Shown here in pieces: positions 15,861-23,704 of a stretch of 64,000 bases of DNA (within the stretch, counting starts at the first letter, position 1; the number at the start of each line of letters is the position of its first letter). The notes below the pieces were generated by a model that saw only the letters and a program-made list of their open reading frames with translations, was not told the origin of the DNA and made no database searches. The position numbers and the translations under genes are program-made. Source of the stretch: Aldehydirespirator sp965221215 (GTDB taxonomy: Bacteria > Actinomycetota > Acidimicrobiia > Acidimicrobiales > Aldehydirespiratoraceae); assembly GCA_965221215.1 (NCBI GenBank), contig OZ244872.1, positions 1,426,001-1,490,000 on the forward strand, given 5' to 3'.

Positions 15861-16345
15861 CTCGCTCGGCGATAGGAGTGCCACACCAGGGCTGCGCCGC
15901 CCAGCACGACCCCCATGTCGGCCACGTTCCACACCGGCCACCATTGGACGTCGATGAAGTCGATCACCGCACCCTGCAGGAAACCGTCGCTGGACCGGAA
16001 GAGGCGGTCACCGAGGTTGCCGAGCGCTCCCCCGGCGATGCAGCCGGCGGCGATGGCCGACCACCGGTCGGAGGCCAACCGACGATTCAGCAGCAAGACA
16101 GCGGCGATCGCCACCGCCGCCACCGCGAGCAGCGGCCCGAGGCCCTGGAAGCTGCTGAAGGCCGCTCCGGTGTTGAACACGAGGCGCAGCCGCAGCGTCC
16201 ACACCAGGTCGATGATCCGCCCCCCGTCGAGGGCCTCCAGCGCCCACTGCTTGGTGACTTGATCGAGAGCGACCACCGACGCGGCCGCAACCAGGACCCG
16301 CACAACATGGCGACGAGAGCGCCCAGCCGCGGGGCTCCCGCTCAT
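15857..16345 (-). CDS. lspA: Lipoprotein signal peptidase
   Basis: 162 aa from ATG 16345. DQVTKQWAL near the N-terminus, FNTGAAFSSFQG, GGALGNLGDR with one catalytic Asp, and WPVWNVADMGV with the other are the LspA signatures; four membrane segments are visible. The frame continues upstream through a 45-bp tandem array encoding repeated SEANMSGEHG-like peptides. Each unit offers an ATG, so starts at 16345, 16390 or 16435 are all possible. The shortest is favoured because family homology begins soon after it. The start codon itself is therefore part of the repeat family. Confidence 0.92.
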   Translation of the reverse strand: MSGSPAAGRSRRHVVRVLVAAASVVALDQVTKQWALEALDGGRIIDLVWTLRLRLVFNTGAAFSSFQGLGPLLAVAAVAIAAVLLLNRRLASDRWSAIAAGCIAGGALGNLGDRLFRSSDGFLQGAVIDFIDVQWWPVWNVADMGVVLGGAALVWHSYRRAR

Positions 16346-16464
16346 GTTCGCCTCGCTCACCCGCCGCTCGAGCCCGTGTTCCCCGCTCATGTTCGCTTCG
16401 CTCACGGGCCGCTCGGGCCCGTGTTCCCCGCTCATGTTCGCTTCGCTCACGGGCCGCTCGGGCC
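16339..16464 (+). repeat. 45-bp tandem array, three units, derived from the dispersed repeat (copy 3)
   Basis: CTCATGTTCG recurs at 16341, 16386 and 16431, an exact 45-bp period. Each unit is the CCGCTCATGTTCGC...GGGCCGCTCGGGCC part of the dispersed repeat. The array overlaps the start of lspA. Confidence 0.85.
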
Positions 16465-16480
16465 GCTGGGACCCGGCCGT

Positions 16481-16942
16481 CTAGCGGCGACCGAGGCCGC
16501 CCGCTTTGACCTCGACGCGCTCGGCCGCCCAGGGGATGGCCCGGAGGCGAGCCTTGGGAATGGGCGCACCGGACGTGATGCAGAAGCCGAATGAGCCGTC
16601 GTCGATGCGCTCCAGCGCGGCGTCGATCTGGCCGACGGTGTGGCGGGCCTGACTGGAGAGGGCGAGATCGCGCTCCCGCTCGACCGCGACAGTGGTGCCC
16701 TCGCCTCCCTCCTCGTCGAACTGCACGTCGCCGGGCTCCCGCGTGTCGAGCAGCGACTCCGCCTCCGCCTGATACTCCTCGGCCGAGTGGAGATACTTGG
16801 CCCGCTCCTTGAGCAGCTTGCGACGCATCTCATCGAGGAACGACGCGTCGAAACGGGGATGGGCCGACTTTGCCTTGGTGGCGGCGCCAGCTGACTTCTT
16901 GGGTCCGGATCGGGCGGACTGCGTGCTCTTGGCCTTGGCCAT
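16481..16942 (-). CDS. TraR/DksA-family protein with degenerate zinc finger
   Basis: 153 aa. A basic, Lys/Ala-rich N-terminus (about 28 residues) is followed by a coiled-coil region (FLDEMRRKLLKERAKYLHSAEEYQAEAESL) and by ARHTVGQIDAALERIDDGSFGFC, the DksA/TraR pattern. DksA-type proteins bind the RNA polymerase secondary channel. The canonical four-cysteine finger is reduced to a single Cys (GFCITSGAPIPKARLRAIP), so zinc is probably not bound. It lies between divIVA and lspA, a common actinobacterial place for such a gene. Confidence 0.83.
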   Translation of the reverse strand: MAKAKSTQSARSGPKKSAGAATKAKSAHPRFDASFLDEMRRKLLKERAKYLHSAEEYQAEAESLLDTREPGDVQFDEEGGEGTTVAVERERDLALSSQARHTVGQIDAALERIDDGSFGFCITSGAPIPKARLRAIPWAAERVEVKAGGLGRR

Positions 16943-16995
16943 GTCTGGAACTCCGTGCTGCCGTCGACGCGGCGACGGCTCGGGGCGGGGCGAGC

Positions 16996-18279
16996 CTACC
17001 GCCGCCCGCTTCGGGCGCTGGCCCCGTCGTCGTGATCGAAGAAGGCCGCCATGGCTGCGTCGCCGTCGGGCAGGGGCGCCTCGCTGCTGACGACCTGACG
17101 AAGCTGTTCGATGAACTCGGCGTCTTCTTCGGCGTCGATGTCGAAGAGCTCGGGGCCATCGACCCCGAAGGGCATGGTCGCCGGTCCAGCGGCTGCGATC
17201 TCGCCGCCGAAGCGGTCGGCGGGTTCACGACTCGCCGAGCCGTTGCCCAGCGGGACCATGTCCGCCGCCACCGGCTCGAGCACCGCGGTGTCGGCTCCCG
17301 CCGAGCGGTCGCGGCCAATCTCGTCGTCCCACGCCACCACGGGCACCTCTGGCACGGCATCGCCGTCGTCGACGTGCACGTCGGCGGGCAGAGCCTCCTC
17401 GGCCGGGCCGTCGCCCGTACGAGAGGTGCTGTCTGAGCTGGGCATGGACTCGGGATCGGCTTCGGCGGCTTGGTCGGCCGCAGTGTCATCGGCCGCGCTG
17501 GGGGCAGCCTCCTCCCCGTCCGCGACGGACTCTTCGGCGATCTCAGCCGACACCTCGGCCGCGTCGCCGGCCTTCGCGTCATCTACAGCCGCATCACTAG
17601 CCTCTGTGTCGGCTGCGGCCGCTTCGTCGACTGCAGCCGAGTCATCCTCAATGCCGGTCACTGGCTCGAACATGTCGACGAAGGACTGGAACGAGTCGGA
17701 CAGACCTCTAAGCGTGTCGCGTTCGCTGTTCAGTCGAGTCTGGATCTCGGCCACCACGGTCGTCATCTCAGCTTTGGACGCCTCCAGATCCCGCAGCTCC
17801 TCCTGGGCCCGCTCGCGCTCGGTGGCCAGTTCGGCCGCTGCCGTTCGCTTCGCCTCGGCCAAGATGAGCTGGCCGTTCTCCTCCGATTCGGCCAGCATCA
17901 AGGCGGCGCGCTCCTCCGCCGACCGCAGACGCTCGTTGGCTGCTGCCTCGGCTTCGGAGACGGTCTTGGCCGCACGCTCCTGGGCCGAGTCGATGATCGA
18001 CTTGGCCTCCGAGCGCGCCTCCGACACCGCCGAGTCGGCAGTGCGCTGGGCCAGCACGAGCGTGCGCAGCAGCGTCTCGCGCATCTCCGGGTCGCCGTCG
18101 TCGCTGCCTTCGGGGGACTCGCGTTGGGCCAAGCGGTGCTCGAGCTCGGCGATCCGATCCTGGGCTTGAACGGCGGCTCGGCTCACCTGTTTGACGTAGT
18201 CGTCGACCTCTTCATAGTCGTAGCCGCGCATCCGCTCACGAAACTTGACCTCGGTTGCGAGGTCGCTGAGTGCGTTCAT
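16996..18279 (-). CDS. divIVA: DivIVA-domain coiled-coil protein
   Basis: 427 aa from ATG 18279. The N-terminal DivIVA lipid-binding motif is FRERMRGYDYEEVDDYVKQV. Residues about 30-215 form a long Ala/Glu/Arg-rich coiled coil, and the rest is a very acidic, Ala-rich tail ending DGASARSGRR. DivIVA/Wag31 marks poles and septa and directs cell-wall growth in Actinobacteria. The location after sepF and yggT is the standard one. The open frame continues upstream to 18378 through a dispersed repeat; those codons are not taken as coding. Confidence 0.9.
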   Translation of the reverse strand: MNALSDLATEVKFRERMRGYDYEEVDDYVKQVSRAAVQAQDRIAELEHRLAQRESPEGSDDGDPEMRETLLRTLVLAQRTADSAVSEARSEAKSIIDSAQERAAKTVSEAEAAANERLRSAEERAALMLAESEENGQLILAEAKRTAAAELATERERAQEELRDLEASKAEMTTVVAEIQTRLNSERDTLRGLSDSFQSFVDMFEPVTGIEDDSAAVDEAAAADTEASDAAVDDAKAGDAAEVSAEIAEESVADGEEAAPSAADDTAADQAAEADPESMPSSDSTSRTGDGPAEEALPADVHVDDGDAVPEVPVVAWDDEIGRDRSAGADTAVLEPVAADMVPLGNGSASREPADRFGGEIAAAGPATMPFGVDGPELFDIDAEEDAEFIEQLRQVVSSEAPLPDGDAAMAAFFDHDDGASARSGRR

Positions 18280-18335
18280 GCGGCGATGATGCCACGGCAA
18301 CAATTCCGATTGGTGGATGCTCCTCGGCCCCGCGC

Positions 18336-18398
18336 ACTCCCGCTCATGTTCGCTCCGCTCACGGGCCGCTCGGGCCACGGCCTCGCAAGCTCGGCCTC
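18336..18398 (+). repeat. Dispersed repeat (copy 4)
   Basis: CCCGCTCATGTTCGCTCC through CGGGCCGCTCGGGCCACGG to CTCGGCCTCA. Its end coincides with the TGA stop of yggT. It occupies most of the gap between yggT and divIVA. Confidence 0.85.
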
Positions 18399-18666
18399 AG
18401 CAGATTCCGAGGGCTCTGAGCATTCGCTGGAGGAAGAAGATGCCGAAGATCACGATGACGGGCGAGAAGTCGAGGGCCATGCCGCCGAAGCGCGCCGAGG
18501 GCAGCATGCGGCGCACCGGCCGCATGACCGGATCGGTCACCGTGAACAGGAACCCGGCGACGGTGGCCATCGCGCCGTTCGGGTTTAGGGGGAACCAGCT
18601 CAGCAGCACCCGGCCGAAGATGGCGAACACATAGAGCTGCAGCAGCAGACAGAGAATGCCGAGCAC
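18397..18666 (-). CDS. yggT: YggT-family membrane protein
   Basis: 89 aa with two membrane segments (ILCLLLQLYVFAIFGRVLLSW and SPVIVIFGIFFLQRML) and the family linker FTVTDPVMRPVRRMLP. YggT proteins accompany sepF and divIVA in Gram-positive division clusters; their exact role is unclear. The start is GTG 18666, 12 bp after the sepF stop. The stop codon TGA is the first part of TGAGGCCGAGC, the edge of a dispersed repeat. Confidence 0.92.
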   Translation of the reverse strand: MLGILCLLLQLYVFAIFGRVLLSWFPLNPNGAMATVAGFLFTVTDPVMRPVRRMLPSARFGGMALDFSPVIVIFGIFFLQRMLRALGIC

Positions 18667-18678
18667 TTGAGGGTGTGC

Positions 18679-19230
18679 TCAGGTGCGCCTGCGCCGGGCG
18701 GCGCCTCGCGACACCTCCACATCGGCCGGGGTGAGCAGGTACACCTGGTCGGCGACTCGGTCCATCTTGCCGCCCATCGCGTAGCAGAGCCCGCTGGAGA
18801 AGTCCACCAGGCGACGCCTGAGATCCCGGTCTGCGGCCTGAAGGTTGACGATCACGGGCTGGCCCGACTTGAAACGGTCGCCGATCTCCTGGGCATCGTT
18901 GAAGGCGTCGGGAGACACGGCATGGGGCTTCATGGTCTTGGAGGGCATCGAATGCACCACCCGAACCGAGCCCTCGGGGTCGAGGTCGTCCATAGAGGCG
19001 CCGTCGTCGGCCGACGCGAGGCTGATGGGCCTCACAGTCCGGCCCAGCACAGCACTGTCGGGGGCCGAACCCGGCGCGACCGACACTCCCTGCCCGGGCG
19101 CCGCATCGACGCCTGCGGGGTAGCGGCCCGGCCCGGTTGCCTGGGATTGATGGGGGCGGATCGGGTCTTCGTAGCTCTCGTAGTGCTCGTCGGGCCCGAG
19201 CCCGAGGTAGATCATCGCCTTCTTCAGCAT
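18679..19230 (-). CDS. sepF: Cell division protein SepF
   Basis: 183 aa. The N-terminal membrane-binding helix is MLKKAMIYLGLG. A linker of about 75 residues leads to the globular SepF core, with SGQPVIVNLQ and LVDFSSGLCYAMGGKMDRVADQVYLLTPADVEVS. SepF anchors FtsZ to the membrane; Actinobacteria without FtsA depend on it. The gene lies between yggS and yggT on the same strand. Confidence 0.95.
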   Translation of the reverse strand: MLKKAMIYLGLGPDEHYESYEDPIRPHQSQATGPGRYPAGVDAAPGQGVSVAPGSAPDSAVLGRTVRPISLASADDGASMDDLDPEGSVRVVHSMPSKTMKPHAVSPDAFNDAQEIGDRFKSGQPVIVNLQAADRDLRRRLVDFSSGLCYAMGGKMDRVADQVYLLTPADVEVSRGAARRRRT

Positions 19231-19291
19231 CGTCGCTCCTTGAGCAGACTTTAGCGCGTCACGCTCGTCGTTAGATTCTCGGTGACCCCCG

Positions 19292-20005
19292 TCATTGTGA
19301 CACGGGTCGCGGGTTGTGGCGGGGACGTTCGCCGAAGAGGCTCCTGCCTATCCGCACCATGGTGGCGCCCTCGGCCACGGCAATCTCGAGATCGTCGGTC
19401 ATGCCCATCGAACAGTGGCGCAGGCCCAGGCCGTCGACCAGCTGTCGCAGCGACCTGAAGCCGCTTCGGGCGCCCTCGGGCGGACCGGCGAGGCCTATGC
19501 CCATCAGACCGACCAGCTTCAGTCCCGCTTCGTCTACCACCGAGGCCAGCTGCTCGGTCTCGGCGGGCGCGCAGCCGCCCTTGGATGGCTCCGATGAGAT
19601 GTTGACCTGAATCATCACCTCCGCGCCGGGGGCGCGGCGGCCGATCTCGCGGGCCAGCTCCGCCCGGTCGACCGTCTGCCACACATCGACGCAGCCGGCC
19701 AGCATTTTGACCTTGTTGCGCTGCAAGCGCCCTATGAAGTGGACTCGGGGCCTGGGCACGGCGGTCGACCCGGCCAGCTTGGTCACCAGCTCTTGGGCGT
19801 AGTTCTCGCCGATGTGGCCGATGCCGCAGGCCGCGACCGCGTCGATGGCCCACGAGCCGAGCGCCTTGGTGACCGCGACCACAGTGACATCACGGCCGCC
19901 CGCCTCGGCGATGCGGGCTCGCAGCGCCTCATAGCGCTCCCCGACAGCGGCGTTCATGCCGACTCCCGGACTTGCCGCGGCGGGGCCGGTCGGCTCGACG
20001 CTCAT
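19292..20005 (-). CDS. yggS: YggS-type PLP-binding protein
   Basis: 237 aa from ATG 20005, overlapping the pgeF stop as ATGA. VTVVAVTKALG holds the PLP-binding Lys, GENYAQE and HFIGRLQRNKVK are family blocks, and CSMGMTDDLEIAVAEGATMVRIGRSLFG is the C-terminal phosphate-binding signature. The family maintains pyridoxal-phosphate homeostasis without known catalysis. Its place between ftsZ/pgeF and sepF is standard. Confidence 0.95.
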   Translation of the reverse strand: MSVEPTGPAAASPGVGMNAAVGERYEALRARIAEAGGRDVTVVAVTKALGSWAIDAVAACGIGHIGENYAQELVTKLAGSTAVPRPRVHFIGRLQRNKVKMLAGCVDVWQTVDRAELAREIGRRAPGAEVMIQVNISSEPSKGGCAPAETEQLASVVDEAGLKLVGLMGIGLAGPPEGARSGFRSLRQLVDGLGLRHCSMGMTDDLEIAVAEGATMVRIGRSLFGERPRHNPRPVSQ

Positions 20006-20697
20006 GCCGGCTCCAAGCGGACGACGGTGACGCCTCTGGCCCGCTCGCCGCGGACCCGGTGCGAGAAGAACGCCTCGCGGGAGGTGTCGAGCCCCAGGTC
20101 CTCCACTTCGCCCACACCGGCCGCGCCCAGCGCGCCCCGCACCGCTGCGACGAGATCGAGGGAGGGCGCGCCCCACGAGGTGACGCCGGACACGTCGCAG
20201 CCGACGGCGCAGCCCACCGCGGCCAGATCGGCGGGGCCGAACTCGTAGTCCGCGGGCCTGATCACCGGCCCCACCACCGCTCGCAGACCAGCGTCTGGGT
20301 CCGATACCAGGCTGCGCAGGGCTTTGACGGCCTCGCCCAGCACCCCGGCCACGGTGCCCCGCCATCCAGCATGGACCACACCCACTGCCCCGCCGCCCGC
20401 CACCACCACCGGCGCGCAGTCGGCGGTGTGAACGGCCAGCACCGCCCCGGGCACGGAAGTCACCGCGGCGTCGGCCGCCGCACCGGCCCCGCCGCCCGGC
20501 TCGGCCACCACCACGATGTCGGCGCCGTGAACCTGCTCCAGCCAAGTCCACTCCCCGGCCATGAGCGCCTGACGCCGACGCGCCAGATCAGAGCCTGGCT
20601 TCGCGTCGGCGTCGCAGCGGAAGTCGCCGTCGGATCTCTGGGAGCAGCGGACCCTGGCGACCAGTCCCCCACCGGCGGGCACCAGCCGCTCGATCAT
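20002..20697 (-). CDS. pgeF: Multicopper-oxidase-like (DUF152) purine nucleoside phosphorylase
   Basis: 231 aa. The metal/active-site residues are in EQVHGADI, HTADCAPV and HAGWRGT, the His-Cys-His set of the YfiH/YlmD family. Members act as purine nucleoside phosphorylases/adenosine deaminases and have been implicated in peptidoglycan editing. The later block that is usually CGPxIGPCCYEVG is VGPVIRPADYEFG here. The gene lies 35 bp after the ftsZ stop and overlaps yggS. Confidence 0.92.
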   Translation of the reverse strand: MIERLVPAGGGLVARVRCSQRSDGDFRCDADAKPGSDLARRRQALMAGEWTWLEQVHGADIVVVAEPGGGAGAAADAAVTSVPGAVLAVHTADCAPVVVAGGGAVGVVHAGWRGTVAGVLGEAVKALRSLVSDPDAGLRAVVGPVIRPADYEFGPADLAAVGCAVGCDVSGVTSWGAPSLDLVAAVRGALGAAGVGEVEDLGLDTSREAFFSHRVRGERARGVTVVRLEPA

Positions 20698-20732
20698 GCG
20701 GTGCCTGCTCGACGAACGGTCGGGCCGTTCGC

Positions 20733-21860
20733 CTATCTCAAGAAGTCGGGAACGTCGAATTCGTCGTTCAGATCGACCCCGACGGGCGCATCCGAGTGTT
20801 CGCCGGTAGCGAACACGTCGGCGATCTGCATTCCGTCGCCGGCGCCGGAGCGTGGCGACGGACGGCCCTCGCGCCGCGGTCGGCGCGGGCTGTCGACGCC
20901 CCCATAGCCCTGCCGGTCGCTCTCGAAGCCCGCGGCAATCACCGTGACCTTGACCTCGTCTTCGAGGTCGTCGTCGATCACCGTTCCGAAGATGATGTTG
21001 GCGTCCTGGTGGGCGACGGACCGCACCACCTCGGCCGCCTCGTTCACCTCCATCAGTCCGAGGTTGGAGGCGCCGGAAATATTGAGCAGGACGCCCTGGG
21101 ACCGGTCGATCGAAGACTCCAGCAGCGGGCTGGAGATGGCGGCACGGGCCGCGGCGACCGCCCGCCCCTCGCCGCTGGCGGATCCCATGCCCATCAGGGC
21201 GCTGCCCGCCTCGGTGAGCACGGTGCGCACATCGGCAAAGTCGGTGTTGATGAGCCCGGGCGTGGTGATGAGGCTGGTGATCCCGCCCACGCCCTGCATC
21301 AGCACCTCGTCGGCCATGCGGAAGGCGTTGAGCATGGAGGTCTTCTCATCGGCGATGGCGATCAGCCGGTCGTTGGGGATGACAATCAGGGTGTCGACCT
21401 TGTCCTTGAGGCGCTGGATTCCCTCCTCGGCCTGCACCGAGCGCCGGGCGCCCTCGAAGCTGAAGGGCCGGGTCACCACTCCGATGGTGAGGGCGCCGGA
21501 GCTCTTGGCCGCCTCGGCCACCACCGGCGCCGCGCCGGTGCCGGTGCCGCCGCCCTTGCCCACGGTGATGAACACCATGTCTGATCCGTTGAGGGCCTCG
21601 CGGATCTCGTCGATGTGCTCCTCGGCCGCCTGCTTGCCCACCTCGGGATTGCTGCCCGCTCCCAGGCCCCGGGTCAGACTCTGACCGAGGTCGATCCGTA
21701 CATCGGCGTCGCTCATGGCCAGGGCCTGGGCGTCGGTGTTGGCCGCAATGAACTCAACGCCCCTCAGGCCGGAGTCGATCATGCGGTTGACGGCGTTGAC
21801 GCCGCCGCCCCCGACTCCGATCACTCTGATGACGGCGAGGTAGTTGTGAGGATCGGCCAT
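20733..21860 (-). CDS. ftsZ: Cell division GTPase FtsZ
   Basis: 375 aa. ATG 21860 gives MADPHNYLAVIRVIGVGGGG, which matches the N-terminus of mycobacterial FtsZ; a start at 21878 would add six residues. GGGTGTGAAPVVA is the tubulin GTP-binding loop, and NTDFADVRTVL follows with the T7-loop residues. The C-terminal tail ends DLNDEFDVPDFLR, the conserved peptide that binds SepF and other partners. A promoter candidate lies in the 126-bp gap after ftsQ. Confidence 0.98.
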   Translation of the reverse strand: MADPHNYLAVIRVIGVGGGGVNAVNRMIDSGLRGVEFIAANTDAQALAMSDADVRIDLGQSLTRGLGAGSNPEVGKQAAEEHIDEIREALNGSDMVFITVGKGGGTGTGAAPVVAEAAKSSGALTIGVVTRPFSFEGARRSVQAEEGIQRLKDKVDTLIVIPNDRLIAIADEKTSMLNAFRMADEVLMQGVGGITSLITTPGLINTDFADVRTVLTEAGSALMGMGSASGEGRAVAAARAAISSPLLESSIDRSQGVLLNISGASNLGLMEVNEAAEVVRSVAHQDANIIFGTVIDDDLEDEVKVTVIAAGFESDRQGYGGVDSPRRPRREGRPSPRSGAGDGMQIADVFATGEHSDAPVGVDLNDEFDVPDFLR

Positions 21861-21897
21861 CGCTGCGTCAACCTCCATAAGTTTGAACCTTCACTGC

Positions 21898-21925
21898 ATC
21901 TTAGGGGAGACAACCGCGAAGTCGA
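21898..21925 (-). promoter_or_regulatory. Candidate ftsZ promoter
   Basis: On the minus strand TCGACT (21925-21920) is followed by a 16-nt spacer and TAAGAT (21903-21898). Transcription would start about 30 nt before the ftsZ ATG. This would let ftsZ be expressed apart from the upstream dcw genes. Confidence 0.4.
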
Positions 21926-21986
21926 TCTTTAGGGTCGGCCTGCCTCGCCTCACGGTCCGCCGAAACAGCCGCAACACCGCACGCTC

Positions 21987-22760
21987 TCAGCACGGATGCT
22001 GGCGGGTCACGGCGGCGATGTCGGGCGTGGTTACGTCGATGGTGGTGACGCACTCCAGATCGGCGGTGGCCAGCACGGCGCGCAGCGCGCTGATCTTGTC
22101 GTCGATCAGCACGGGCTCGCCCAGCACCGCGGCGGCCCCGCCGACCAGCGCGAGGCCTATGTTGCCGCGGTCCGCCTCGAGGGTGACGGTGGACACCCAG
22201 GCGCGCAGATCGGCGGGCAGAGCCGCCACTACGGCCAGCGGCCCCTCCGCGGCAGTGTGGATGTCGCCGAGCTGTCCCGAGAACGGAACCGACACATGGG
22301 TCACTCCGGCGGACTCGGAGCCCCACTCGATCACGTAGCCGTAGGCGTCGACCAGAGCGGTGCGGCCCTCAGAAGCAGGCACGACGGCGGCCGGCACCCG
22401 GGGCTCCACGGTGATGCGCACCGTGGCCGGCCAGTCTCTCCACACCTGCGCCGACCGGACCCAGGGCAGCGACGTGATCGAGCGTCGGGCGTCGTCGACG
22501 TCGAGGAACAGCATGGGCACACCGACCGTGACGTTCGAGGCGTCGAGGATCTCGGCCCGGTTGGCGGGATCTGTGCCGGTAACCGCGATCCGGTCCACAT
22601 CGAGCAGCGGCGTGCGGCTGATCCCCCAGGCAGCCGCGGCCAGCGCAACGACGCCCAACGCCACGGCCAGCACCCGCAGCCGCCGGCGCCCCTCGGCTCT
22701 GATCACCGCGACGCGGCGTGCCCGCATGCGCGGATCCACCTCTGCCGCGGCGGTGCTCAC
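21987..22760 (-). CDS. ftsQ: Cell division protein FtsQ/DivIB
   Basis: 257 aa from GTG 22760, overlapping the murB stop as GTGA. A short basic cytoplasmic segment is followed by one membrane helix (LRVLAVALGVVALAAAAWGI), then the POTRA domain (LLDVDRIAVTGTDPANRAEI) and the FtsQ region (SLPWVRSAQVWRDWPATVRITVEPRVPAAVV). It links cytoplasmic and periplasmic parts of the divisome. Confidence 0.93.
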   Translation of the reverse strand: MSTAAAEVDPRMRARRVAVIRAEGRRRLRVLAVALGVVALAAAAWGISRTPLLDVDRIAVTGTDPANRAEILDASNVTVGVPMLFLDVDDARRSITSLPWVRSAQVWRDWPATVRITVEPRVPAAVVPASEGRTALVDAYGYVIEWGSESAGVTHVSVPFSGQLGDIHTAAEGPLAVVAALPADLRAWVSTVTLEADRGNIGLALVGGAAAVLGEPVLIDDKISALRAVLATADLECVTTIDVTTPDIAAVTRQHPC

Positions 22761-23704
22761 AGCCGCTCCCGCGGCTCGAAGCCCACCAGGCATGTCTCGG
22801 GCGACAGTTCGATGCCGTGGGCCTCGCCGACGCGGCGGCGCACCTCGCGCATCAGCGCCACGATGTCCGCGGCCCGCCCGCCCTCGTCAGCCTGGATGAA
22901 GTTGGCGTGCTTGGCCGAGACCTCGGCGCTGCCCACTCGCAGGCCCTTGGCTCCTGCGGACTCGATGAGCTCGCCCGCGGCCGCGTGCTCGGGATTGGTG
23001 AACACCGACCCGGCGTTGCGCCCGCCCGGCTGGTTGGCCCGCCGCCACGCAACGATCTCGGCCAGTTCGGATCGCGACGCCTCGCGATCCCCAAACCTCA
23101 ACCTCAGCCTTACAGAGGCGACCACCTGGTGGGCGGCGACGCGGCTGGTGCGGTAGCCGAGCCCGAGCTCGGACACGGCCCACACGGTGGCGTCCCCGCG
23201 GTACAGGTCCACAATCACCGCGTCGATGAGCGATTCGGACATGTCCGATCCGTGGCCGCCCGCGTTCATCCTCACCGCCCCGCCCACCGTGCCCGGCACC
23301 CCGACCGCCCACTCGAAGCCACCGAGCCCGGCCTCCACCGTGGCCCGGGCCACGACGGGCAGCAGGGCGGCCCCGGAGGCGCCGACCGTCTCATCGTCGA
23401 TCTCGAATCCGGCCAGACCGGCCCCCAGAGCGACGGCGAGGCCGTCGAAGCCGCGGTCGGCCACCAGCAGGTTGGAGCCTCTGCCCACCACCAGCACCGG
23501 CACGGGCGGTCCGCTCGAGACGACGGCGGCCAGGGCTTCGAGCTCGCCGAGGTCGGCCACGGTGACGAAGAGCCGAGCCGAGCCGCCGACCCGGTAAGTG
23601 GTGTGGGGGGCCAGTGCGTAGTCGGCTCGCAGCGAGGGCGCGAGGCGCGAGCGGGCAAGCCGCCGGCCGAGTTCGGCGACGGACTGAGGCTCGGCCGGAG
23701 TCAC
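22757..23704 (-). CDS. murB: UDP-N-acetylenolpyruvoylglucosamine reductase
   Basis: 315 aa. The FAD-binding blocks are PVPVLVVGRGSNLLVADRGF and GVPGTVGGAVRMNAGGHG; RNAGSVFTNPE carries the catalytic Ser-equivalent region, and AKHANFIQADEGG the C-terminal Glu region. It reduces enolpyruvyl-UDP-GlcNAc to UDP-MurNAc. The GTG start overlaps the murC stop. Confidence 0.96.
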   Translation of the reverse strand: MTPAEPQSVAELGRRLARSRLAPSLRADYALAPHTTYRVGGSARLFVTVADLGELEALAAVVSSGPPVPVLVVGRGSNLLVADRGFDGLAVALGAGLAGFEIDDETVGASGAALLPVVARATVEAGLGGFEWAVGVPGTVGGAVRMNAGGHGSDMSESLIDAVIVDLYRGDATVWAVSELGLGYRTSRVAAHQVVASVRLRLRFGDREASRSELAEIVAWRRANQPGGRNAGSVFTNPEHAAAGELIESAGAKGLRVGSAEVSAKHANFIQADEGGRAADIVALMREVRRRVGEAHGIELSPETCLVGFEPRERL

